A DNA stretch of 33,742 nt from Rhodothermales bacterium. Lineage in GTDB: Bacteria > Bacteroidota > Rhodothermia > Rhodothermales > JABDKH01. The notes beneath the pieces were generated by a model. The model worked only from the letters and a program-made list of their open reading frames with translations. It had not been told where the DNA came from and made no database searches. A program made the translations under genes and the position numbers. The DNA lies in the NCBI GenBank assembly GCA_013002345.1, contig JABDKH010000038.1, positions 1 to 33,742 of the forward strand, in the 5' to 3' direction. Each line of letters opens with the position of its first letter. Within the stretch, counting starts at the first letter, position 1. Positions 14,503-22,274 of this stretch are shown here, piece after piece.

Positions 14503-16911
14503 ATGATGCGCTTCGCAACATTAATCACCGCCGGTCGAGGCATGATGGCTCTGTTCCTCGCCACTCTCCTGCTTCCGAGGATCTCCAACGCACAGTCGTC
14601 CGAGCACGGCACAGTCGAGGGTCGAGTCGTCGAAAAAGGGTCCGGTATACCACTACCGGGTGCCAACGTGTTCCTGCGCGGCGGAATTGTCGGCGTAACG
14701 ACGTCGATTGACGGCACCTTTCGGATCGAGCGCCTTCGGCCGGGTGTCTACTCCATCGTCGCAAGCCTGATCGGCTTCAACGAGATAGACCGACAGATCG
14801 AAGTCCGAAGCGGTGAAACGATCACGCTTTCCTTTGAGCTGTCGGAGGTGCCGATCCGACTGGGTGAGGTCGTGGCGCGCGGCGACCGGGCCTATTCTGC
14901 TGCTTCGTCCATGACCGTGCGTGCGTACGATCTGGCCACGCGACCGGCCACATCTTCGCAAGAGCTACTACGCCTCGCTCCGGGACTCATCATCGCGCAG
15001 CATGCCGGCGGCGGCAAGGCGGAGCAGATATTCCTTCGCGGCTTCGACGCCGATCATGGGACCGACGTGGCGCTGGCGGTCGACGGAGTACCCGTCAACA
15101 TGGTGTCGCACGGCCACGGCCAGGGCTATGCCGACCTGCACTTCGTCATCCCGGATATCGTCGAAGAGCTGGACGTCCGAAAAGGCCCGTACTTCGCTGA
15201 CTATGGTAATCTCGCTACAGCGGGCGCGGTGGGACTTCGTACACGAGACCACTTCGACGCAAGCTACGTGCGAGCCGAGGTCGGAAGCTTTGAGTCGGCC
15301 CGAATTACCAGCATCGTACAGGTGCCCCTGACAGGTACGCATCAGGGAGCCTACCTCGCGGGCCAGTTCTACTCGACCGAAGGGGCCGTGGATAGCCCTC
15401 AGACATTCCGGAGAGCGAATATATTCGGCAAGTTCCACACGCACCTTTCGCAGGACGCCAAGATCGCTCTCACGGTGAGTGGTTTCAATTCCGCCTGGAA
15501 CGCATCCGGACAGATTCCGCAGCGTGCGGTCGACAGCGGTCTCATCACGCGATTCGGCGCCATCGACGACCTCGAAGGAGGAACCACTTCGAGAAACGAC
15601 GTGAACTTGATGTACGAGGCATCCGGTACGTCCGGGCGGCGGCTGAGACTTCAGACGTTCGCGTCCCGCTACACTTTCAAGCTCTTCTCGAACTTCACGT
15701 TCTTCCTGAACAACCCGGACGCCGGAGACATGATCGAGCAAATCGACGACCGGGTGATGATGGGACTAAACACGGACTATCGATTCATAGGTTCTCTCCC
15801 ATTTGCACTGTCGACGACAACCATTGGCGGCGGAGTCCGCGCCGACCGAATCAACGTGGCGTTGTGGAGAAGCCCGGACCGCAGCCGACTTGCGCCCGAG
15901 GTCGATGCCTTCATCCGTGAAAGCAACCTCAACATGTGGGCCGTACACGAACTCATCTTCAGCACCCGATTTCGAGTTCAGCTGGGCCTTCGAGGCGACT
16001 ACCTGACGTTTGACGTCGACGATCATCTCGAAGGCATCGACAACGGTCTTCCGCATGCTTCTGGATATGCTCAGGAATTTGTTCTTAGTCCCAAGTTCAA
16101 CGCGGTCTGGACACTGTCGCCGAACGCCGACGTGTTCTTCAACAGCGGCAAGGGCTTTCACTCCAACGACGCAAGAAACGTCGTGCAGCTGTCGCGAGCA
16201 GCGACGGTGAGACGGTCGCTGGAAAGGCGAGGAGTACCTGAAGACGAAATCGCCGCCAATCTCGAATCCCAATATCTCCCCGTGACCACGACGGACGCCG
16301 CCACCATACCGGCTGCCTTCGGCGCGGAGGTCGGAGGACGCTTTCGAATCGGCAGCGGAATCTATCTTTCAACCGCTCTGTGGGCCCTCGATCTCGAAAG
16401 GGAATTCGTGTATGTGGGAGACGAGGGTATTGTCGAGCTCAGCGGTGCGACGCGCCGCATTGGCATCGACCTCGAAGGACGCGTCGAACCGGTGCCGTGG
16501 CTGTCCGTATACGGGGATATGAGCCTGTCACGCGGCCGTTTTAAGGATGAACCGGGCGGCCTGGACCGTATTCCACTCGCACCGGACGTCACGGCCGTCG
16601 CAGGACTCACGTTGCGGGATACGAACGGAATAGAAGGCAGCATCGAGCTGCGGCACATCGGAGATCGGCCTGCGACGGAAGACGGTAGTGTAATGGCTCT
16701 GGGCCACACACTGCTGGATGCAGTCGTCAGGTATCCGGTTGGCGATCTCGAATTCAGTCTGGCTGTGCAGAACGTGCTCAGTTCTTCGTGGAACGAGGCA
16801 CAGTTCTTCACCGAGTCCCGCCTGGCCGATGAGTCGGTGCCTGTATCGGAACTCCACTTCACGCCGGGCAGTCCGGCCAGCTTGCGAATCGGAATTCGGT
16901 ACGCGTTCTAA
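14503..16911 (+). CDS. TonB-dependent outer-membrane receptor
   Basis: This 802-residue TonB-dependent receptor imports a specific ligand across the outer membrane. Domains in order: a signal peptide ending near SNAQ; a carboxypeptidase-regulatory-like domain (GTVEGRVVEKGSG onward, about 80 residues), typical of Bacteroidota-type receptors; a plug domain with the IFLRGFDADHGTDV block and a histidine-rich HGHGQGYADLH segment; then a 22-strand-type barrel ending in RIGIRYAF with the expected terminal Phe. I chose ATG 14503 (or the adjacent ATG 14506) because it begins the signal peptide. An in-frame ATG at 14392 would add 37 residues and overlap the divergent gene. It is followed 68 bp later by a HupE/UreJ-like membrane protein, which hints at a metal or metal-complex ligand. 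The ligand itself is not readable from sequence. Confidence 0.93.
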   Translation: MMRFATLITAGRGMMALFLATLLLPRISNAQSSEHGTVEGRVVEKGSGIPLPGANVFLRGGIVGVTTSIDGTFRIERLRPGVYSIVASLIGFNEIDRQIEVRSGETITLSFELSEVPIRLGEVVARGDRAYSAASSMTVRAYDLATRPATSSQELLRLAPGLIIAQHAGGGKAEQIFLRGFDADHGTDVALAVDGVPVNMVSHGHGQGYADLHFVIPDIVEELDVRKGPYFADYGNLATAGAVGLRTRDHFDASYVRAEVGSFESARITSIVQVPLTGTHQGAYLAGQFYSTEGAVDSPQTFRRANIFGKFHTHLSQDAKIALTVSGFNSAWNASGQIPQRAVDSGLITRFGAIDDLEGGTTSRNDVNLMYEASGTSGRRLRLQTFASRYTFKLFSNFTFFLNNPDAGDMIEQIDDRVMMGLNTDYRFIGSLPFALSTTTIGGGVRADRINVALWRSPDRSRLAPEVDAFIRESNLNMWAVHELIFSTRFRVQLGLRGDYLTFDVDDHLEGIDNGLPHASGYAQEFVLSPKFNAVWTLSPNADVFFNSGKGFHSNDARNVVQLSRAATVRRSLERRGVPEDEIAANLESQYLPVTTTDAATIPAAFGAEVGGRFRIGSGIYLSTALWALDLEREFVYVGDEGIVELSGATRRIGIDLEGRVEPVPWLSVYGDMSLSRGRFKDEPGGLDRIPLAPDVTAVAGLTLRDTNGIEGSIELRHIGDRPATEDGSVMALGHTLLDAVVRYPVGDLEFSLAVQNVLSSSWNEAQFFTESRLADESVPVSELHFTPGSPASLRIGIRYAF

Positions 16912-16979
16912 TCACCTCGACGTACGGCGCCTTGGGAGCGTACTGCCGCAGCGCCACATCGAATCTCAATCGAGCTATC

Positions 16980-18215
16980 ATGAAACACAGCTTTATCGTC
17001 CTCCTAACGCTTGTCCTGGGATCGTTCGTGCCTCCGGCGCTCGCCCTGCCGCACGCCGACAGTCAAAGCTACGTCTACTTCCGCATTTACGATGACTCGA
17101 TCCAGGTTCGCCTCGAGATCACGGTCGATGATCTAAATCGGGCGATGGGGCTCTCTCTTCCGTATGGAGAGGAGGTGGATAAGGATTTCGTCATCGCCGC
17201 AATCAGGACACAGCTGGACTCGATTCTTACCTATATGGACGTCCACTTTTACCTCGGCACAAAGGATGGGCCACTGCCAGTGCGTTTCAGCGAACTGGAC
17301 CTGCTTCGCGTCCGGGTCGGTGACTTCGTCAAGTTGACTTACTCCACCGGAACCCTGACGCAGATCCCTCCGGAGCTGACCGTGGAGTACAGTGCCCTGT
17401 TCGACCAGAACCCGGAGCACCGAAACCTCGTCCACGTTGAGCACAACTGGAAGACCTCTACCTTTAGCAACGAGAGCAATGTAGCGTTCATCCTGAGCCC
17501 GGATGACCGGAGACAAACACTCGATCTCACTTCCTCCTCGGTGCTACGGGGATTCATGGGGATGATTCGCTACGGCGTGCATCACATCATGACCGGTTTC
17601 GATCACTTGCTCTTTCTCATCGCACTCATCCTGCCGTCCGTGTTGTACTGGAAGGACAAGCGATGGCTACCCGTCGAGAAATTTCGCAGCGCTCTCTTCA
17701 AGATCGTCGCGATCGTCTCGTTCTTCACGATCGCCCATACCATCACTCTCTCACTGGCAGCACTGAAGTTCATCAGCCTACCCTCGATTCTGGTTGAATC
17801 CGTGATCGCAGGATCGATAGCTGTCGCCGCTATGCACAACCTGTTGCCACGCTTCATCAAGCATGAGTCAATCATCGCATTTGTCTTCGGACTTTTCCAT
17901 GGCTTTGGATTCGCCAGCCTCCTGGAACCACTAGCCCTCGGCGGCGAGTACACGGTCCTTACGCTTCTGGGATTCAACCTGGGAGTTGAGGTTGGGCAGG
18001 TGGTCGTGATCGCGGCCATCTTCCCGTTCCTCTACCTGGTCCGGAAGCAGCGCTTCTACAAGCCGCTGGTACTGAGCGTCGGATCAGTCCTCCTCATTGC
18101 TGTGGCCGCCTTCTGGTTTGTGGAGCGTGCGTTTGATCCGCCCGCACTGCAGGCCGCGAAGATCTTCATTAAGGACCTGATCCGACCGATGTACTACGCT
18201 GTGTTTGGCGCCTGA
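16980..18215 (+). CDS. HupE/UreJ-like membrane protein
   Basis: This 411-residue protein has a signal peptide (about 1-22), an extracytoplasmic N-terminal domain (about 25-185) and a C-terminal membrane domain of some six to seven helices of the HupE/UreJ family, which includes nickel/cobalt permeases. Family motifs are clear: HHIMTGFDHLLFL at 201-213, IAHTITL at 251-257, FGLFHGFGFA at 303-312 and GFNLGVEVGQ at 331-340, carrying the His/Asp/Glu residues expected for metal handling. The extra N-terminal domain marks the longer HupE_UreJ_2 subtype. ATG 16980 gives the signal peptide; earlier in-frame sequence is unlikely to be translated. It lies 68 bp after the receptor and 50 bp before the dioxygenase, with no terminator seen, so it may be cotranscribed with the NRPS genes. 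Confidence 0.88.
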   Translation: MKHSFIVLLTLVLGSFVPPALALPHADSQSYVYFRIYDDSIQVRLEITVDDLNRAMGLSLPYGEEVDKDFVIAAIRTQLDSILTYMDVHFYLGTKDGPLPVRFSELDLLRVRVGDFVKLTYSTGTLTQIPPELTVEYSALFDQNPEHRNLVHVEHNWKTSTFSNESNVAFILSPDDRRQTLDLTSSSVLRGFMGMIRYGVHHIMTGFDHLLFLIALILPSVLYWKDKRWLPVEKFRSALFKIVAIVSFFTIAHTITLSLAALKFISLPSILVESVIAGSIAVAAMHNLLPRFIKHESIIAFVFGLFHGFGFASLLEPLALGGEYTVLTLLGFNLGVEVGQVVVIAAIFPFLYLVRKQRFYKPLVLSVGSVLLIAVAAFWFVERAFDPPALQAAKIFIKDLIRPMYYAVFGA

Positions 18216-18265
18216 CAGCCGGATCCGGTCACTGATATCCCTCAACTCGATTTGGAGCTATCTCC

Positions 18266-19243
18266 ATGCAGACTCAGAACATGACGGCACCGTCGATCGA
18301 ACTCTATTCAAACGGTGTCCAGTTGGATACACGCCCGGAAGCGCTCGGTGAGCTTGATCCGGCGAATGACCTGCTAGACGATCCCGTAGCCCTTCGGAAT
18401 CGAATGGCGAAGGAGGGATACCTGTTCTTCCGACAGCTCATAGACCCGGACACGGTGCTTCGGGCCCGCGAGGAAATTCTGCTCAAATACGCTGTCGTCG
18501 GCGAGATTGACAGCATCGGGCACCCACTCATGGATGCGATTCAGTCCGAAGTCTCGTTCATACACGAGGTCAATCTGCGTGCATTTACCGAGAGCGTACG
18601 GAAGGGGATTGCGTACGAGAATGTGGTTCTCAACAAGGCTCTTATCCGCTTTCTCGAAAAACTGCTTGGCGGTACCGTTCGCCCGTACGACTTCCGTTGG
18701 CCACGCTTCGTGCGACCCGGCGAGGGATGCGGATTCCACTACGACGGACCGTACATGAATCGAGGAACAGACCGGGTCTTCACGACGTGGGTTCCGCTCG
18801 GAGATGTCGCAAGGCACGAAGGGGCGCTGATCGTCCTCGAGGGCAGCCACCGGTCAGACGACCTACTTTCGTCCTACGCAAACCAGGACGCCGACAAGGA
18901 GAAGATAGGATGGCTCAGCACCGACCCGATCGAACTTCAGCAGCAGCTGGGTGGTCGATGGCTGACGACCGACTTCAAGGCCGGCGACGTGCTGTGCTTT
19001 GGCATGCATCTGCTGCACGGAGCTCTCGACAATCGCTCGCCGTTGGGCCGGTGCCGCCTGACGTCCGACTCACGGTACCAACTTGCCAGTGAACCGCTCG
19101 ACGAGCGCTGGAACGGTGCCAACCCCGAGGCACACGGGTACGACAAGGTGTTCCTTCCCGGCCTGGGACAGTGGAACAACGAGGACTTCCAGGATGAGTG
19201 GAAACGCGTCGATGAGTATGGCCGTTTGGCCATCGACCGCTAA
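18266..19243 (+). CDS. Phytanoyl-CoA dioxygenase (PhyH) family hydroxylase
   Basis: This 325-residue Fe(II)/2-oxoglutarate oxygenase is of the PhyH family and probably hydroxylates a carrier-bound or free building block of the peptide. The iron-binding facial triad is complete: His158 and Asp160 in FHYDGPY, and His251 in LLHGALDNRSP. Arg264 is the likely 2-oxoglutarate partner. Because the Asp of HxD is retained, this is not a SyrB2-type halogenase, where it is Gly or Ala. The start is supported by GGAG at 18254-18257, eight bases ahead. It is the first biosynthetic gene of the set and ends 27 bp before the flavoenzyme. The substrate is unknown; proline, asparagine or the finished peptide are all possible. 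Confidence 0.88.
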   Translation: MQTQNMTAPSIELYSNGVQLDTRPEALGELDPANDLLDDPVALRNRMAKEGYLFFRQLIDPDTVLRAREEILLKYAVVGEIDSIGHPLMDAIQSEVSFIHEVNLRAFTESVRKGIAYENVVLNKALIRFLEKLLGGTVRPYDFRWPRFVRPGEGCGFHYDGPYMNRGTDRVFTTWVPLGDVARHEGALIVLEGSHRSDDLLSSYANQDADKEKIGWLSTDPIELQQQLGGRWLTTDFKAGDVLCFGMHLLHGALDNRSPLGRCRLTSDSRYQLASEPLDERWNGANPEAHGYDKVFLPGLGQWNNEDFQDEWKRVDEYGRLAIDR

Positions 19244-19270
19244 ACAATACGCGGAATCTGAGAACGAAAG

Positions 19271-20416
19271 ATGGACTTCTCCTGGACCGATGAGCAGCTA
19301 GCGCTGCGACGACAGATCATCTCCTTCGCCGAGGAGAATCTGAACGACAACCTCGTCGACGACGACCGCGCAGGACGCTTTTCACGGTCGAAGTGGAAAG
19401 CATGCGCGGAGTTTGGAATTCAGGGGCTGAATGTGCCCGTAGCCTACGGAGGCCAGGGGCACGACATCCTCACGACCGTGTTCGCCCTCGAAGCGCTCGG
19501 CTACGGCTGTCGAGAAAACTCTTTGCCGTTTGCGATCGGATCACAGCTGCTGAGCGTTCAGCCTGCACTGCTCAAGGTGGGCTCGGAGGAGCAGAAGAAT
19601 CAATACCTTCCGGCACTCTGTTCCGGAGAGTTCATCGGGGCATTTGGCATTACCGAACCCGAAACGGGATCCGACACCTACGCATTGCAGACTACCGCTA
19701 CGCCACGCTCAGGCGGCTATGTCCTGAATGGGCGGAAGTCATACATCACCAGTGCACCGGTCGCGGACGTCGCCGTCGTCTTTGCGTCGACGAAACCGGA
19801 GCTCGGTCGCTGGGGCATATCAGCCTTCATCGTCGAGAGGGGAATCGCCGGCTTCCGCGCAAGTCCGGTCCGCGACAAGATGGGCATGCGGACGACCCCC
19901 ATGGGTGATCTGATCTTCGAGGAGTGCTTCGTACCGGAAAGCTGCCGACTGGGACCCGAGGGCGTCGGCGTCAGCCTTTTCGCGACAGCCATGGAATCGG
20001 AGCGGGGATACATTTTCGCGACACAGATTGGGCGGATGGAGCGCCAGCTGGAAGAGTCCGTGCGTTATGCCGAGGAGCGCCGAGCTTTCGATCAGCCCAT
20101 TAACGAGTTCCAGTCGGTTTCCAACCGCTTGGCAGACATGAAGCTTCGACTCGAAACGGCCAGAATGTTGCTACACAAGGTGGCATGGCTCGAGCAAACG
20201 GGCCAACCAGTCATGCTGACGGCCGCCCTTGCAAAGTTGCACATCAGCGAATGCTTGGTCGAATCGAGCTTGGACGCTATCCGAATTCACGGCGCACGCG
20301 GATACGTCACGGAGTTCGAGGTGGAACGTGACCTGCGCGACGCCGTGGGCGGACTCATCTATTCGGGGACGTCAGACATCCAGCGAAACCTCATTGCTCG
20401 TCTCCTAAGCTCATAG
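19271..20416 (+). CDS. Acyl-CoA dehydrogenase-like flavoenzyme (prolyl-carrier dehydrogenase candidate)
   Basis: This 381-residue FAD enzyme has the acyl-CoA dehydrogenase fold. Next to a stand-alone adenylation enzyme and a stand-alone carrier protein it most resembles the prolyl-S-carrier dehydrogenases (PltE, RedW, AnaB types) that turn a tethered proline into pyrroline or pyrrole. Visible signatures are GAFGITEPETGSD, the GMRTTPMGDL segment and the C-terminal IYSGTSDIQRN. In the usual IYEGT motif the Glu is the catalytic base; here it is Ser365. A Glu is found instead at residue 244 in MESERGY, where isovaleryl-CoA dehydrogenase carries its base. The enzyme should therefore still be active. 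It ends 2 bp before the adenylation gene, indicating tight coupling. Confidence 0.87.
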   Translation: MDFSWTDEQLALRRQIISFAEENLNDNLVDDDRAGRFSRSKWKACAEFGIQGLNVPVAYGGQGHDILTTVFALEALGYGCRENSLPFAIGSQLLSVQPALLKVGSEEQKNQYLPALCSGEFIGAFGITEPETGSDTYALQTTATPRSGGYVLNGRKSYITSAPVADVAVVFASTKPELGRWGISAFIVERGIAGFRASPVRDKMGMRTTPMGDLIFEECFVPESCRLGPEGVGVSLFATAMESERGYIFATQIGRMERQLEESVRYAEERRAFDQPINEFQSVSNRLADMKLRLETARMLLHKVAWLEQTGQPVMLTAALAKLHISECLVESSLDAIRIHGARGYVTEFEVERDLRDAVGGLIYSGTSDIQRNLIARLLSS

Positions 20417-20418
20417 TC

Positions 20419-21999
20419 ATGGTCAAGCTGCTTCATCAGATCATAGACGATTCCGCGGATCACAAGCCGGACGGTCACGCATTCCGGTGCGCCGGCGGGC
20501 ATATTACGTACGGGGAACTCGCACTTCGCACGAACCGCCTGGCGCGGATCCTCGCAGAGCATGGGGTGCAGCCAGGTGACCGTGTCGGCGTCTTCCTCCG
20601 CAAGAGCCTCGAAACGGCCGTGGCCGTATTCGGCATCATGAAGGCGGGCGCGGCGTACGTCCCGCTCGACCCCAACCTTCCGACAGCCAGACTTGAATCG
20701 ATTCTCATCGATTGCGACATACGGCATCTGGTCACGCACGATGCGCTGACTGCACAGCTCGAAGGACTGGCCGATCGGCTAGCTACCGAATCTGCCCTGC
20801 AGTTTGTGATCGGCCCGAATCTTCCGGGGGTTGCGAGATGGACTGTGCTCCCGTGGAACGATGTTTTCTCAGCCCCCGGTGCCCCTCTTGATCCAGCCAG
20901 GATCTCTCCCGGCGACCCGGCCTATCTGATGTACACATCCGGCTCGACCGGAATGCCGAAGGGCATCATCCATACCCATTCCAGCGGTCTTGCCTATGCG
21001 CGCTGCGCTGCGGAGACGTACGGCCTCTCCCGCGATGATCGACTGAGCGGCTTCCCGCCTCTGCATTTCGACCAGTCAACTTTTGACTACTTCTCCGGTC
21101 CGCTCGTCGGCGCTACGACCGTGATCATTCCGGAATCTTACATGCTCATGCCCGCCAGCCTCTCGAAGCACATGGAGGATGAGCGGCTGACGATCTGGTA
21201 CTCGGTCCCATATGCACTGACACAGCTCTTGCTTCGGGGCGTACTCCACGATCGGGATCTACGTTCTCTTCGCTGGGTTCTGTTCGGCGGCGAGACTTTC
21301 CCGATGAAGCACCTCCGATCTCTGATGCAACTCTGGCCTCATGCCAGATTCAGCAATGTGTATGGACCGGCGGAGGTCAATCAGTGCACGTTCTATCACC
21401 TGCCCGAGCCTCCGCCCGCAGAGGCTGAGGCCATCCCGATCGGACCAACCTGGCATATCGCCGCAGGCCTCGTCCTTGACCGAGACGACCAGATAATTCC
21501 CGCCGGACAAATCGGGGAGCTCGTTGTCCGGACGCCCACCATGATGCAGGGGTACTGGAATCGCACGGATCTGAATGCTGACGCATTCTACTACCCTGAA
21601 GGCGACGCCGACCCAAAACCTTACTATCGTACTGGAGACCTGGTACGTCGGAGCGAGGACGGCCTGTACTGGTTTGTAGGACGCGAGGATCGGCAGGTCA
21701 AGACCCGAGGTTATCGCGTGGAGCTGGACGAAGTGGAAGCCGTTCTCTCTTCTCACCCGGCCGTCGCCGAGGTTGCCGTCTACACAGTGTCCGATACGGA
21801 GGGGAGACCGCAGATCTGCGCCCGCGTACTCCCCCACTCCGACGCCGAGGTCGGCGCACGCGATGTCCTGGCTTTTGCGGCCCGACATCTGCCCGCCTAC
21901 GCAGTTCCTGCACGAGTCGAGTTTGCGGACGGCTTTCCGCGTACCTCGAGCGGAAAGATCGACCGGCATTTGCTTGGGTCGATGACGGTGGAATCTTAA
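20419..21999 (+). CDS. Stand-alone amino-acid adenylation enzyme (prolyl-AMP ligase candidate)
   Basis: This 526-residue adenylation enzyme activates an amino acid as its AMP ester and loads it on a carrier protein. Core motifs are complete: A3 TSGSTGMPKG at 173-182, A4 HFDQSTFD (Asp218, which grips the alpha-amino group), A5 VYGPAEVNQC, A7 YRTGDL, A8 around VKTRGYRVEL, and A10 SSGKIDR with Lys513. There is no C or PCP domain. A hand alignment to GrsA gives the pocket D-Q-F-S-L-G-V-Q-C-K, which is not a code I recognise. The HFDxSTFD and GPxEVNQC blocks recall the prolyl ligases PltF and AnaC. With the dehydrogenase before it and carrier protein after it, proline is the leading substrate, moderately sure. 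Confidence 0.88.
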   Translation: MVKLLHQIIDDSADHKPDGHAFRCAGGHITYGELALRTNRLARILAEHGVQPGDRVGVFLRKSLETAVAVFGIMKAGAAYVPLDPNLPTARLESILIDCDIRHLVTHDALTAQLEGLADRLATESALQFVIGPNLPGVARWTVLPWNDVFSAPGAPLDPARISPGDPAYLMYTSGSTGMPKGIIHTHSSGLAYARCAAETYGLSRDDRLSGFPPLHFDQSTFDYFSGPLVGATTVIIPESYMLMPASLSKHMEDERLTIWYSVPYALTQLLLRGVLHDRDLRSLRWVLFGGETFPMKHLRSLMQLWPHARFSNVYGPAEVNQCTFYHLPEPPPAEAEAIPIGPTWHIAAGLVLDRDDQIIPAGQIGELVVRTPTMMQGYWNRTDLNADAFYYPEGDADPKPYYRTGDLVRRSEDGLYWFVGREDRQVKTRGYRVELDEVEAVLSSHPAVAEVAVYTVSDTEGRPQICARVLPHSDAEVGARDVLAFAARHLPAYAVPARVEFADGFPRTSSGKIDRHLLGSMTVES

Positions 22000-22019
22000 C
22001 ACGGAGTCTACACCGACCT

Positions 22020-22274
22020 ATGACGATCAAGGACAAGCTCACGAAATACATCAGTCACGAGTTGCTCACCCGTGAGACAGACGTGGCGCCGGATGACGAG
22101 CTGCTTCTGAGTGGTCTCGTTGACTCCATCGGTGTCATGACGCTCCTGCTCTTCATAGAGGAGGACTTTGGCATACACGTGCCGCCGGAAGATGTGACGA
22201 TCGAGAACTTCGCGTCCATCCGAACGATCGACGCATACCTGATTCGACGGACGAACGGGGTATCGCATGCCTGA
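22020..22274 (+). CDS. Stand-alone acyl/peptidyl carrier protein
   Basis: This 84-residue free-standing carrier protein is loaded with phosphopantetheine on Ser36 in GLVDSIG. Its size and the LLLSGLVDSIG block are typical of discrete carriers such as PltL or AnaD. It likely carries the starter amino acid while the flavoenzyme oxidises it, then hands it to the first condensation domain of NRPS 1. It starts 20 bp after the adenylation gene and its last 8 bp overlap the NRPS 1 start, so supply should be coupled. No phosphopantetheinyl transferase gene lies in the window. Confidence 0.92.
   Translation: MTIKDKLTKYISHELLTRETDVAPDDELLLSGLVDSIGVMTLLLFIEEDFGIHVPPEDVTIENFASIRTIDAYLIRRTNGVSHA

Noticed and set aside
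14968-15741. 257-codon minus-strand ORF inside the TonB receptor
   Set aside because: It overlaps an intact receptor with plug and barrel signatures; the antisense protein shows no family-like segment.
18219-18228. CCGGATCCGG palindrome as a terminator between the HupE-like and dioxygenase genes
   Set aside because: The stem has no loop and no T-run follows, so it would not terminate transcription.
18266-19243. PhyH protein as a SyrB2-like halogenase
   Set aside because: The Asp of the HxD iron motif (Asp160) is retained; halogenases have Gly or Ala there.
21259-22002. 247-codon minus-strand ORF inside the adenylation gene
   Set aside because: It is antisense to core motifs A5 to A10, so the plus-strand reading is the real one.
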